Assembly (NCBI GenBank): GCA_018397065.1 | Contig: JAGTRI010000004.1 | Location: forward strand, 16,267-80,266 | DNA length: 64,000 nt | Origin: Candidatus Bathyarchaeota archaeon | GTDB lineage: Archaea > Thermoproteota > Bathyarchaeia > Bathyarchaeales > DTEX01 | Direction: 5' to 3' | Part shown: positions 34,864 to 43,319 of the stretch, piece after piece | Layout: every line of letters starts with the position of its first letter | Position numbering within the stretch: the first letter of the stretch is position 1 | The notes under the pieces: generated by a model | The model's input: only the letters and a program-made list of their open reading frames with translations | What the model was told of the DNA's origin: nothing | The model's database searches: none | Made by a program: the position numbers and the translations under genes

Positions 34864-35283
34864 TTAAAATGTTTTTTCAGGATTGTTATGTGTAAGTCTA
34901 AATTCAGAAATTAAGATTGGAAAATTAACTGGCCCTTTTTCCTTGAATTCCAATCCTAATTTTTGGCAAAAGATTCTTGCGATTGTTCTTTCAATAATTG
35001 TAGACTTCCCTAGAGGGGTTACTTCGACAGAAAACCTAGTTGGTGTGGTGTCATCCAATAGGATAGCTCTTAGATCTGTAGAGAAAACTGTAAGGTTATA
35101 TGGAATTTCGTGTATTGAACACGATTTTTTCTTATGATATTCATAAATCAGTTGGGTGCTTTTATCTCCTAAGGCTGACTTCAGCACTTCATCAATAGTT
35201 TAGACTAACAATTCGTCAAATCTATTATAACCATGCTTCGAGACTTGTACATAGGTTTTTACTAATTCCGATTTCGTTGCCAA
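34864..35283 (-). pseudogene. Output-domain-like protein gene interrupted by an in-frame stop
   Basis: A TTG at 35283 opens a frame (MATKSELVKTYVQVSKHGYN, then RFDELLV) that hits TAA at 35200-35202. The same frame continues as TIDEVLKSALGDKSTQLIYE and runs to a stop at 34864, from a GTG at 35187 if translated separately. The pattern (a lone regulatory domain with LGDKST...IYEYHKKK and STIIERTIARIFCQKLGL) resembles NitrOD5-type archaeal output domains; this is a weak match. Continuity of frame across the stop suggests a nonsense mutation. Confidence 0.4.
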
Positions 35284-35433
35284 ACCTTAACCCTGATGGT
35301 TTCATATTCTATAGCCTATGAGACAGTTTACACCATTGAAAACTACTTAACTTCTACGAATCATCTGTATGTTAAAAAAATATAGAGCAAGAATTGGAGC
35401 TGGTGAGACTAAAGAAACAATCCTTTTAAGAAA

Positions 35434-36105
35434 TTAGAGAATCAATGTTCTTTCAAAATCCCTTTGAGTTGTTTCACCGCAATAAGGACAAAACGTATAT
35501 TGCGTGGGAATTTTTCTGCCACAATTTTTGCAGTTGACCTTCTGAATTGGTTTTCCACAAAAAGGGCAGAAATCGAACTCAACCGAAACTTCTTTCCCGC
35601 ATTCTCCGCAAAAAAAACTTAATCTTTTGGATTGCTCCCTTGAAATGTAACGCCCTGTTTCTTGTGAACTCATAAGAATCATAAGCCAAAAGGCGACTGG
35701 TATAAACATGCCAAGAGGTAGGCTTTGATATGTCTGGTATAGCATATACGGAATGTAAACTTCTTCATATCCGGAGCCGGCGAAGAGTACCATTCCAATT
35801 AGGCTGAAGATGCCTCCCCACTCTACAAAGTAGTCTCGTTTCCGTTTGAACGTTCCCCATAGACATAAGATTACTCCTAATAGAACAAACATTGTTCCCA
35901 AGTACTTCGGAACAGAGTTATAGGCTTCCCAGCTCGTGTAAATCCCTAATGAGCCAAAATCGGTTACATATTCAACCATAAAGGGAAACTCAAAAATATA
36001 GAACCACGAAGTCGACGTTCCAGTTATATTTGTGCCCCAAATAATTTTCCAAGGAAAAAACAACGACATAAAAAGCGTAAGACAAGCCGCCGTTCGAAGA
36101 TTCAT
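35434..36105 (-). CDS. Membrane protein with C-terminal double zinc ribbon
   Basis: A 223-residue protein with four or so hydrophobic helices (AACLTLFMSLFFPWKIIWG, then segments near residues 68-85, 95-108 and 130-145). At the C-terminus are two zinc-ribbon units: FFCGECGKEVSVEFDFCPFCG and KVNCKNCGRKIPTQYTFCPYCG, the first shown whole as 20 residues plus G. These double ribbons are frequent in archaeal membrane proteins of unknown function. It lies 11 bp downstream of hisS, so it probably shares its transcript. Confidence 0.65.
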   Translation of the reverse strand: MNLRTAACLTLFMSLFFPWKIIWGTNITGTSTSWFYIFEFPFMVEYVTDFGSLGIYTSWEAYNSVPKYLGTMFVLLGVILCLWGTFKRKRDYFVEWGGIFSLIGMVLFAGSGYEEVYIPYMLYQTYQSLPLGMFIPVAFWLMILMSSQETGRYISREQSKRLSFFCGECGKEVSVEFDFCPFCGKPIQKVNCKNCGRKIPTQYTFCPYCGETTQRDFERTLIL

Positions 36106-36116
36106 TTTTCTCCGCC

Positions 36117-37412
36117 TTACTGCATAATTCTCTCAAACAAGTGCTCAATCGGAACAATCTCTTGTGTTCTTTCTCTCATAGACCGCAAGACAACCATGTT
36201 CTGTTTGATTTCTTTTGATCCCACTATAACGGCGTGCGTTATTCCACGTCGATCTGCATCCGAAAGTGCCTTAGAAACCGAGCGTCTCATAACTTCAAGC
36301 TCAACTATGAAGCCTTTTTCTCTTAGCATATTAGAAATCTTGAACGCTTGCCCAAAAAGAGAACTTTCAACCGCAACTACCAGGATACGTCTTTCTTCGG
36401 ACCTTTGAGATATCTGTCTCTGTTTCTGTAGCGCAAGTGAAAGACGGTCTACACCTAAAGCGGCGCCTACTGCAGGCACCTGCCCACCGCCAAACAGTTC
36501 AATCAGCCTATCGTAACGCCCTCCTCCCCCAACAGCAATGTCCATATCTACAACAAAAACTTCAAAAACCAAGCCAGTATAATATTCCAAGCCTCGGGCG
36601 AAACCAGCTTCAACTAATAAATCAGCATCTACGCAGCCTGCTTTCAACATAGTAATAATTTCACTTAAGTTTCCAGCGGCTTCAAGAGCTTCAGAATAAC
36701 TCTTTACAGCTTCATAGATTTCAGAAATAACAACGTCAGATTGTCTTCCCTTGATGTTTAGAAGAGTCTCCAGTGTGTCCAAGCTACTTTTTGAACTACC
36801 AGCATTCTTCGCTGTTTCGAGAGCTATGTCAACTTGTTTTTTATCCAAAAGCTGCATGATGCTGTTTTGTTGTTCTTCAGCAATTCCATCGTGACTCAGT
36901 ATACTTCGCAAGATCCCTACGTGGCCAACTTTGAAAAAATAGCTCTTTAAGCCAATCTCTTTTAGCAAGCTGTTGGTTAAGGCCAGAATCTCAACATCAG
37001 CTTCAGATTTATTTGAGCCAAAAAGCTCGTAGTTTGCCTGCCAAAATTCACGGTACCTTCCAAACTGGGGCTCATCGTAACGGTATAAGCTGCCGATAGA
37101 AAATAGCCTTAATGGTCGAGGAGCACTCTGCATTTTTGTAGCCACAAGCCTAGCGACAGAAGCTGTGAATTCAGGTCTAAGCGCAACCTTTCTTCCACCA
37201 AGGTCTTCGAAGACAAACATCCGTCTTCTGTTTTCCTCACCCAGTTTCGCAGCCAGAAGCTCATAGTGTTCAACGAGGGGCGTAACAACCTCCTTGTACC
37301 CGTAAAGCCTCGAAACCTTTCTTGCCTTTTGTTCAATGAACCTTAGATTTTCTGCTTCTTCGTTTATGAGATCCCTCATCCCTCGAACTGTTCGGCGAAA
37401 TTCAGAAGCCAA
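36117..37412 (-). CDS. hisS: Histidyl-tRNA synthetase
   Basis: Class II synthetase charging tRNA-His. Evidence: VRGMRDLINEEAENLRFIEQ at the start, motif 2 YRYDEPQFGRYREFWQANYE, the HisA motif GLEYYTGLVFEVFV, motif 3 in GGGRYDRLIELFGGGQVPAVGAALGVDRL (partly quoted), and a C-terminal anticodon-binding domain with RRSVSKALSDADRRGI. I chose TTG at 37412, placed after AGGTG; a GTG at 37421 is in the same frame. It gives 431 residues, a normal length. Confidence 0.95.
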   Translation of the reverse strand: MASEFRRTVRGMRDLINEEAENLRFIEQKARKVSRLYGYKEVVTPLVEHYELLAAKLGEENRRRMFVFEDLGGRKVALRPEFTASVARLVATKMQSAPRPLRLFSIGSLYRYDEPQFGRYREFWQANYELFGSNKSEADVEILALTNSLLKEIGLKSYFFKVGHVGILRSILSHDGIAEEQQNSIMQLLDKKQVDIALETAKNAGSSKSSLDTLETLLNIKGRQSDVVISEIYEAVKSYSEALEAAGNLSEIITMLKAGCVDADLLVEAGFARGLEYYTGLVFEVFVVDMDIAVGGGGRYDRLIELFGGGQVPAVGAALGVDRLSLALQKQRQISQRSEERRILVVAVESSLFGQAFKISNMLREKGFIVELEVMRRSVSKALSDADRRGITHAVIVGSKEIKQNMVVLRSMRERTQEIVPIEHLFERIMQ

Positions 37413-37541
37413 CCACAACACCTGTTCCTAGGAAAATATGTCATTTACCCTCTTATTTTGTAACAATATTTTAAAAGTTCTTTCATTAAATAAACTAAGA
37501 TGTTTTGAACCGTTTAAAATGTTTTTATGAAAAACTTCATT

Positions 37542-38126
37542 TTAGACATCTTTTTTAAATGACAATCGTGAAAGCGAATAATAGACAATTTCGCCTCTTC
37601 TGTTAAGAACTGAAAGAATAAGTGTTTTTTTCAAACTCTGTGCACGCGACAATACCCCAGCAAGGTCATTAATAGCAATAGGTTGTCCCTCTTTAATTCC
37701 AAGCACAAGGTAATCAGATGTGGACTTGTTGTATTCTCCTTTTTTGTAAACTCTGAAATCGATTCCTAAGCTAAACCCTTCTCTAACAACGTAGCCTCTG
37801 CTTCTGAGGTCACGGTAAATAAGGTAACGAACCCAAGCATCTTTGTCAATAATTCTTGCCTTCGTTAACAATTGCTGAAAACTAATAGACGTATTTGTTT
37901 CTTCGTCTATAACCTCAATTATTCCCTTGTCCAATAAGTACAACGCTTCATAATAACTTAAGATGAGATCGCTGTTTTCAGGTGTTCCGTATCCGCGTGA
38001 CGAAAGACCTTCAATGTCTTCAGATGAAGGAATAAGGACTCCCTTATCCTTAAGTATCCCCTTAAGAACAACCAGTTTTTCCTCTTTTTCTTTACGCTTT
38101 TTACTATTTCCGCTTTCAACAGTCAT
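37542..38126 (-). CDS. endA: tRNA-splicing endonuclease subunit lacking catalytic His
   Basis: Homologue of archaeal EndA, which cuts bulge-helix-bulge introns. The N-terminal domain (YGTPENSDLILSYYEALYLL) and C-terminal nuclease domain (RDLRSRGYVVREGFSLGIDF) are present in the usual order. Of the Tyr-His-Lys triad, Tyr (IDFRVY) and Lys (SLKKTLILSVL) are kept. The HSxYLV segment reads TSDYLV, so the catalytic His is Thr. This suits a structural subunit of a heteromeric enzyme; a catalytic partner would have to be elsewhere. ATG 38126 chosen; TTG 38138 is possible. Confidence 0.85.
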   Translation of the reverse strand: MTVESGNSKKRKEKEEKLVVLKGILKDKGVLIPSSEDIEGLSSRGYGTPENSDLILSYYEALYLLDKGIIEVIDEETNTSISFQQLLTKARIIDKDAWVRYLIYRDLRSRGYVVREGFSLGIDFRVYKKGEYNKSTSDYLVLGIKEGQPIAINDLAGVLSRAQSLKKTLILSVLNRRGEIVYYSLSRLSFKKDV

Positions 38127-38165
38127 ATGCGTTTCCAACCAATAATATCATTTGGTCTATAGCCA

Positions 38166-39185
38166 TCAGCCTTTTAGCCTTTCCTTCAATTCTTTGCTAG
38201 TTATGATTCCATCTTCGCGTATCACAGCTGTCACGTACCGCATTGGCGTAATATCAAACGCTGGATTCATCACTTGTACACCTTCAGGAGCAATGGTTTC
38301 GGTTCCAATCCGTGTCACTTCTTCAGGGTTTCGCTCTTCGATTACCACATCTTTAGCTGACTTAGAAAAATCAAACGTTGAAGATGGAGCAGCAACATAA
38401 AACGGAATGTTATTTTCATGTGCCAGAACAGCCACTGCGTAGGTGCCAATCTTATTTATCACTGCATCACGTACAATCCTGTCTGCTCCAACAATTACTT
38501 TATTAATCAATCCCTTTGACATGACGTATCCAGCCATGTTGTCAGTAATTAAGGTCACAGGAATATTGTCTCGCATAAGCTCAAAAACTGTGAGCCTTGC
38601 ACCTTGAAGAAGCGGCCTCGTCTCATCTGCAAAAACTTTAATGCGTTTTCCTTCCTCCCAGGCGGCTCTAACAACTGCCAAGGCCGTTCCATATTCAACT
38701 GTGGCTAGGCTGCCAGCATTGCAGTGAGTTAAAATAACATCGCCATCATTAATTAGCGTTGCGCCATGTTTTCCGATTCTGCGGTTCACCTCTACGTCTT
38801 CATCAGCCATCCTAAGAGCCTCCGTAATAATGGCTTTTTTAAGATTATCAATTCCCCCTCTAGTTTCTCTAGCTTTCTTCAAAATTCTGTCAACAGCCCA
38901 AAACAAGTTAACCGCAGTAGGACGAGTGTTTCTGATCGTTTCCGCTGCAAATTCCAGTTCACACATGAAATCCTTTCTGTTTAGAGCTTTAGAGTGGTAC
39001 GCAGTGAGAGCCAAGCCATACGCTGTAGCTACGCCAATTAGAGGTGCACCCCTTATCTTCATTTCTTTGAGAGCTTGAGCAACTTGTTCACACGTTTTAA
39101 GCTCAATCCAAACTTCTTTTTTCGGTAGAACTGTCTGGTCAATCGTGTAGACAACGCCATCTCTCCATTCAATCGTCCTCACCAT
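38166..39185 (-). CDS. mtnA: Methylthioribose-1-phosphate isomerase (MtnA/eIF2B-alpha family)
   Basis: Isomerises 5-methylthioribose 1-phosphate to the ribulose form in methionine salvage. Motifs are IRGAPLIGVATAYGLAL near residue 44, TRPTAVNLFWAVDRIL, LTHCNAGSLATVEYGTAL with the catalytic Cys, DETRPLLQGARLTVFEL and VGADRIVRDAVINKIGTYAVA with the catalytic Asp. Length 339. The related ribose-1,5-bisphosphate isomerase has a different N-terminus. It could also act on 5'-deoxyribose phosphates. It is 40 bp upstream of endA on the same strand. Confidence 0.92.
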   Translation of the reverse strand: MVRTIEWRDGVVYTIDQTVLPKKEVWIELKTCEQVAQALKEMKIRGAPLIGVATAYGLALTAYHSKALNRKDFMCELEFAAETIRNTRPTAVNLFWAVDRILKKARETRGGIDNLKKAIITEALRMADEDVEVNRRIGKHGATLINDGDVILTHCNAGSLATVEYGTALAVVRAAWEEGKRIKVFADETRPLLQGARLTVFELMRDNIPVTLITDNMAGYVMSKGLINKVIVGADRIVRDAVINKIGTYAVAVLAHENNIPFYVAAPSSTFDFSKSAKDVVIEERNPEEVTRIGTETIAPEGVQVMNPAFDITPMRYVTAVIREDGIITSKELKERLKG

Positions 39186-39301
39186 TGCACGCTCCTAAAC
39201 ATTGTTCGATGATTATTTCAAAAGATACTGAAGAGTCGATTAATATAGGTTTTAACCAAGAAATAGTCTTTGTCAGCTTTTTGGTAATCAACTCTTTTGA
39301 A

Positions 39302-39733
39302 CTATGAAGTGTAATGCAGAATCCAGTACAGCTCAATCTCTATTGCTATGTACGCTATAAGTACAAGAGCAACGCCGATTCCTATGAAAAACGAAACTTG
39401 ACGAGGGTTATGAACGCGCCTGGTGCCTCGGTAAATAAGCAGAAACCCAGTTGCACCTAAAGCATACAGAATCATTATCGCTATGCTGCCTATCAGCAGC
39501 TGGTCGTGAATTTGGTAAGGAATAAAAGCTAGAAATCTTCCTGAGCCTAAGGGAATCGCAGCCACCGGGTTCATTAGAACGTCATATACGCCGCCTCCTA
39601 ACAGGAAAATTGCTGCTGCCATAGCTAGTATGGCGATAAATATTGGAGATGGGCGATAGGTTGCCAGCTTTGTTATTGTTTTTTGAAGGAAATAGTTCCA
39701 AGACGAGAATTTACGATTCGAGTTCTTCGACAT
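39302..39733 (-). CDS. Four-helix membrane protein of unknown function
   Basis: About 143 residues from ATG 39733. A basic N-terminus (MSKNSNRKFSSWNYFLQKTI) is followed by four hydrophobic segments, starting SPIFIAILAMAAAIFLLGGG, then LLIGSIAIMILYALGATGFL, and ending with a FFIGIGVALVLIAYIAIEIE helix. The arrangement vaguely recalls the membrane part of OST3/OST6 oligosaccharyltransferase subunits, but I cannot support that with motifs. A small zinc protein and topA lie upstream on the same strand. Confidence 0.55.
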   Translation of the reverse strand: MSKNSNRKFSSWNYFLQKTITKLATYRPSPIFIAILAMAAAIFLLGGGVYDVLMNPVAAIPLGSGRFLAFIPYQIHDQLLIGSIAIMILYALGATGFLLIYRGTRRVHNPRQVSFFIGIGVALVLIAYIAIEIELYWILHYTS

Positions 39734-39798
39734 GGCTGCTTTCCACTCTTTAAACAAAATCCATTATTTTGATGCGATATATAAAATGTGGAAACAAT

Positions 39799-40050
39799 TT
39801 AAACCTTGTGCACTTCCGTCTCTTGGTCTAAAATTTTATTTTCGAAGCCTGAAGCTAGAAGATGCTGAGCGACCTCTTTAACCCAGATGCCGCTGAACTC
39901 GTTATTTTTTATTTGCGTCAGGTATTCTGTCCAAGTGATGTTCATGGATTTCTTCCAAGCTTCGAAATTTTTGACTAGGTTTTTGTACGCAGACTCATGA
40001 AACTCACAGAACCTGCTTTCAGACTTCCTATTACAAATTTCGCAGCGCAC
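39799..40050 (-). CDS. Small zinc-binding protein following topA
   Basis: An 83-residue protein whose start MRCEICNRKSESRFCEFHE has C-x2-C and C-x2-H pairs suited to one zinc, followed by a helical body (AYKNLVKNFEAWKKSMNITW). The GTG start immediately follows the topA stop codon, and GGGAGG within the end of topA can serve as its ribosome binding site, so translation is coupled to topA. It belongs to a small archaeal family I know only as uncharacterised. Confidence 0.7.
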   Translation of the reverse strand: MRCEICNRKSESRFCEFHESAYKNLVKNFEAWKKSMNITWTEYLTQIKNNEFSGIWVKEVAQHLLASGFENKILDQETEVHKV

Positions 40051-42129
40051 CTACTTTCTTGCCTCCCTTGAAGGGCATTCAGGTCGAACACAGAAAACCA
40101 AAGGTCGTTTGCCCTTTGCTCGAAACTGAACCATGGGCCATCCACAGAAATCGCAATTTTTTCCAGCCGACTTAATAGTGCCAGTCTGAGGAAGAGGGAA
40201 TGAAGTCTTGCATTTTCCAATAAAGAAATTTGAGCAGCCCAAAAAGCGTTTACCTGTTTTTTTAGAGTAAAGAACAATGAGCTTCCCAGTTCCGCACTGC
40301 AAGCAACCGCCTATAACCCTTCGCTGCATTTGGGCGTTTTTGGCAGCCTCTGAAAGCTCTTGACCTAATATTTCTTGCTCTTTCTTCATCTCGGTTAAAA
40401 CTGGTTCTAACCTTGACTTGGCCTTTTCAAGGATCTCTTCAGTGGTTCTTATGCCCTTCTGGATTTCCTCCATGTTGTCTTCAAGTTCTTTCGTAAAGCT
40501 AATTGAGATTACTTCTGGGCAGTGTCTTTCCAGAATATCGATTACGTCAAGCCCTAGTTCTGAAACAGTTGCTCTTTCACCGGTTACGTATCCTCGGCTG
40601 TAAAGAGTGTCAATTATGCCTGCTCTTGTTGCCTTTGTTCCGATTCCCTCGTCTTCCATCTTCTTAAGTAGACTGCTTGGGTTGTATCTAGGCGGAGGCT
40701 TAGTAAACCTGTCTTCAACAGAAATCTCTCTAAACGTGATTTCCTGCCCTTTCTCCAAATGTGGAAGCAAAACCTCCTCTAACTGAATGAAGGGCCTGTA
40801 GAAAACCATCCATCCTTCCTCCAAGACTTGCTTGCCATACAAAAAGAACTTGTGACCGTCAATCGATATTGTTGCCTTTGCGCTTTGCTTCAAAGCAGGC
40901 TTGCCAAACACAGCCATGAACCTTCTCACAATCAAGTCCCAAAGTTTCCTTTCAGGTTCACCAAGCGCTTTGCCTGGTAGGTTGCCTGTTGGATATATCG
41001 AAGGGTGCGCTGGATCGTCCTTTTTTCCTTCATTTGGAACAAGTTTTTGTTCGCCTAAGAGCTGTTCGGCTAAGCCTTTGTATTTCAAGTCTTGGCTAAG
41101 CGATTCGAGGATTGCTCGGCTGTTAATTGAAGGCGGAATTTTTTGGCTAGAAGTCCGTGGATAAGATATCAAGGCTTCGAGGTACAACCTTTCAGCGATG
41201 TCAGAGGTTCGTTTAGGCGTGTATTTAAAAAAGCTGTAAGCTTCAGCTTGTAAGGCGCCAAGGTCGAAGGGCACTGGAGGATTCTGACGGAACTTCTTGA
41301 CCTCCACATCTGTAATTGTTCCCTTTTTTCCCTTACAGGCGTTTAAGACGGCTTCAGCCTCGTTTCGGCTTTCTATTTTGTCTTTCTCGTACTCCACGTC
41401 GAATGTTTGCCCGTTAATCTCAACTGTGGCTTTTATTGCCCAAAAAGGAATAGGGACAAAGGTGTTAATCGTTTTCTCTCTATCCACAAGGAACTTCAGC
41501 GTTGGACCTTGCACTCTGCCTGTGCTTAAAGTAAGGTATTTGCCGCTCCACTTTTTTGCAGCGACCGTCATAGCTCTGGAAAGGTTGATGCCGTACATGG
41601 CATCAAGGAAGTGGCGGCACACCCCAGCTTCAACAATTGGGAACTCGATGTGTTCAATGATCTCAGCATACGATTTTTTCAGTTCATCTGTCGTAAGCGT
41701 TGAGAACTTCATTCTTTTTGCTTCTTTGTCCTTTTCTCCACAAGCATATTTGAGGATGGTGTAGCCTAACGTTGCTCCTTCAATGTCGTAATCAGTTGCG
41801 AGAATGAACTCGTCAGCGTCTTTAGATAGAGTTGAAATAACCTCAATCCACGTTCTTGTGTCTTTAGCGTCTCTTTCAGCTACGTATCTTGGAACCCATT
41901 CAAACTCGAAAACTGGATAAACATTGCGGTCAGTCACCTTCGGAGCAACTGTGTAGAGATGCCCCAACGCTGCTACAACAGTTAACCTTTTACCCGCACG
42001 GTAAGCCTCGTAATGTGGAACCCCGTTTGTTTCGTTTTTTCTAGGCTTCCCATTTTCATCTAGAGCCTTCGCAACTCGCTCAGCGGTGCTAGGCTTCTCG
42101 CACAATATTAAGACGTTCTCTTCAGCCAA
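40051..42129 (-). CDS. topA: DNA topoisomerase I (type IA)
   Basis: Relaxes negative supercoils through a 5'-phosphotyrosine intermediate. TOPRIM parts are NVLILCEKPSTAERVAKAL and ATDYDIEGATLGY (Asp-x-Asp-x-Glu type site); the nucleophile Tyr is in ALISYPRTSSQKIP; LSTGRVQGPTLKF and EDEGIGTKATRAGIIDTLY are also present. The C-terminus holds two Cys4 zinc fingers (CLQCGTGKLI...CSNFFIGKC and CDFCGWPM...CVRPECP). Length 692 is typical for archaeal topoisomerase I/III-like proteins. The stop is adjacent to a small zinc-protein gene. Confidence 0.95.
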   Translation of the reverse strand: MAEENVLILCEKPSTAERVAKALDENGKPRKNETNGVPHYEAYRAGKRLTVVAALGHLYTVAPKVTDRNVYPVFEFEWVPRYVAERDAKDTRTWIEVISTLSKDADEFILATDYDIEGATLGYTILKYACGEKDKEAKRMKFSTLTTDELKKSYAEIIEHIEFPIVEAGVCRHFLDAMYGINLSRAMTVAAKKWSGKYLTLSTGRVQGPTLKFLVDREKTINTFVPIPFWAIKATVEINGQTFDVEYEKDKIESRNEAEAVLNACKGKKGTITDVEVKKFRQNPPVPFDLGALQAEAYSFFKYTPKRTSDIAERLYLEALISYPRTSSQKIPPSINSRAILESLSQDLKYKGLAEQLLGEQKLVPNEGKKDDPAHPSIYPTGNLPGKALGEPERKLWDLIVRRFMAVFGKPALKQSAKATISIDGHKFFLYGKQVLEEGWMVFYRPFIQLEEVLLPHLEKGQEITFREISVEDRFTKPPPRYNPSSLLKKMEDEGIGTKATRAGIIDTLYSRGYVTGERATVSELGLDVIDILERHCPEVISISFTKELEDNMEEIQKGIRTTEEILEKAKSRLEPVLTEMKKEQEILGQELSEAAKNAQMQRRVIGGCLQCGTGKLIVLYSKKTGKRFLGCSNFFIGKCKTSFPLPQTGTIKSAGKNCDFCGWPMVQFRAKGKRPLVFCVRPECPSREARK

Positions 42130-42260
42130 TTAGGGTTCCTCTTAGAGTGTCTTTCTTTTAGTCCTTTTTACAGGTTTAGAGTATTGTGCACTATTTTTGA
42201 ATATCGCCACCTAAGTAACGGCTGATAAGAATCTGTCGGCGTGGTCCTTATTAGGCAGAA

Positions 42261-42268
42261 CTATATAA
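42261..42268 (+). promoter_or_regulatory. TATA box for small zinc-ribbon gene
   Basis: CTATATAA predicts initiation near 42290. A TTG at 42286 in the next gene's frame would therefore lie before or at the start of the mRNA, supporting the GTG at 42304. Confidence 0.45.
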
Positions 42269-42303
42269 TTTCTCCCTAATCTACCTTGAAAGAGGTTAGA
42301 GAA

Positions 42304-42513
42304 GTGCCTCAGAAGGTTAATTGTCACGAATGTGGATACGTCCTTTATCAGGGACAAGAGCTAAAATCTCCTGAGGACATCCTGCAGGCTTATGAGGGAA
42401 AATGTCCAAAATGTGGCGCCAAGCTGTCTATGGAGCCTTTGAACATAGAAATTGAAGCTGCATCAAACAAGCCTTCCTCAAAAATATTAGGGTTCACAGC
42501 AAAATCCACGTAA
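42304..42513 (+). CDS. Small zinc-ribbon protein
   Basis: A 69-residue protein with CHECG at residues 6-10 and CPKCG near residue 37 around a helical LKSPEDILQAYEGK segment. This Cys4 ribbon with a conserved SPEDI motif is widespread in archaea but has no assigned function. The GTG is preceded by GAGG at a suitable distance. A regulator gene with a ribbon-helix-helix domain follows in the same direction after 100 bp. Confidence 0.68.
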   Translation: MPQKVNCHECGYVLYQGQELKSPEDILQAYEGKCPKCGAKLSMEPLNIEIEAASNKPSSKILGFTAKST

Positions 42514-42615
42514 AATCTTTTCCCAGCTCCACTTCTTTTTTGATGGCAACTAAGGTTTATTAGGGCTTCAAGAAAACCTATTGTTTAGCAAAAAGACTCC
42601 AGAGCAGAGTGGAAA

Positions 42616-43122
42616 ATGTCAGAGTCAGTTACGATTTCAGTAAAGATACCGAAGGAGGTTTATGACGAGCTAGTCTTGCGTTGGCCAGAGGGAGAAAGAA
42701 GCAACCTAATCCGCGAAGCCATAATCGAGAAACTACAGAAAACTCCACGCCCAGACAAAATTCTCGAGTTGGAAACCAAGATACAAAAAATTGAAAACGA
42801 CATCGCAATAATAAAGAAGAGTCTCGCAGACCTCGAAGTTCTCACCTACGAAAGGGGAAAAGTAAACCCTCACGTTTTCTGCGTTGACAAAATCGACCAC
42901 TCAATCGTGGACCATCTAATCCATTACAACGGGGCTACAACACCAGAACTCGCCGAAGCCTTGAAACTCAACAGGTGGTTGATCCTCAACAGACTGAAAC
43001 GAATAATGGGCCGATCAAAGAAAGAACTTGGAAAACCAATAATCGAATACTTCGGCGGAGAAAAAGCAGGCAAAAGAAAAGCATGGTGGCTCAACGAAGA
43101 ACTAACAGAAACAACACCATAA
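42616..43122 (+). CDS. Ribbon-helix-helix / winged-helix regulator
   Basis: A 168-residue DNA-binding protein with three parts: a ribbon-helix-helix (SVTISVKIPKEVYDELVLRW...NLIREAIIEKL) at residues 4-41, a coiled coil (LELETKIQKIENDIAIIKKS), and a C-terminal winged helix (VDHLIHYNGATTPELAEALK, LNRWLILNRLKRIMGRS) ending GKRKAWWLNEE. Two DNA-binding modules joined by a coil suggest binding to paired sites. A tRNA gene begins 28 bp downstream. Confidence 0.75.
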   Translation: MSESVTISVKIPKEVYDELVLRWPEGERSNLIREAIIEKLQKTPRPDKILELETKIQKIENDIAIIKKSLADLEVLTYERGKVNPHVFCVDKIDHSIVDHLIHYNGATTPELAEALKLNRWLILNRLKRIMGRSKKELGKPIIEYFGGEKAGKRKAWWLNEELTETTP

Positions 43123-43150
43123 CCTCCGAAAAAGCACAAACATCAAAAAA

Positions 43151-43248
43151 GGGCCCGTGGCCCAGCCAGGATAAAGGCGCCGAGCCAAAAAAGCACGCAA
43201 GCCTCCGGAGCCGGAGATCCCTGGGTTCAAATCCCAGCGGGCCCGCCA
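43151..43248 (+). tRNA. tRNA-Arg (anticodon CCG) with noncanonical 18-nt intron
   Basis: Acceptor arms GGGCCCG (43151-43157) and CGGGCCC (43238-43244) pair fully, with discriminator G and an encoded CCA to 43248. T arm is CTGGG-TTCAAAT-CCCAG; D stem GCC/GGC. The anticodon arm is formed only if 43183-43200 is removed: then CCGGC pairs with GCCGG around loop CTCCGGA, anticodon CCG at 43205-43207. The inserted 18 nt lies within the 5' strand of the anticodon stem (between positions 29 and 30), not at the usual 37/38. A run of T follows the CCA. Confidence 0.8.
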
Positions 43249-43255
43249 TTTTTTT
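43249..43255 (+). terminator. Oligo-T terminator after tRNA-Arg
   Basis: Seven T residues directly follow the encoded CCA end, the usual form of an archaeal terminator. Confidence 0.5.
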
Positions 43256-43319
43256 CGGTTACAATTTTTTTGTGACTTGAAAAGTTTCAATTTGTGAATT
43301 ATGAAGGTTCATCTGTATT

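Noticed and set aside
39302-39733. OST3/OST6-type oligosaccharyltransferase subunit
   Set aside because: Only the number and spacing of helices suggest it; no shared motif, so the gene is left as an unknown membrane protein.
43151-43248. tRNA read with an intron at the usual position 37/38
   Set aside because: No T33-containing loop and stem can be made without removing the 18 nt in the stem.
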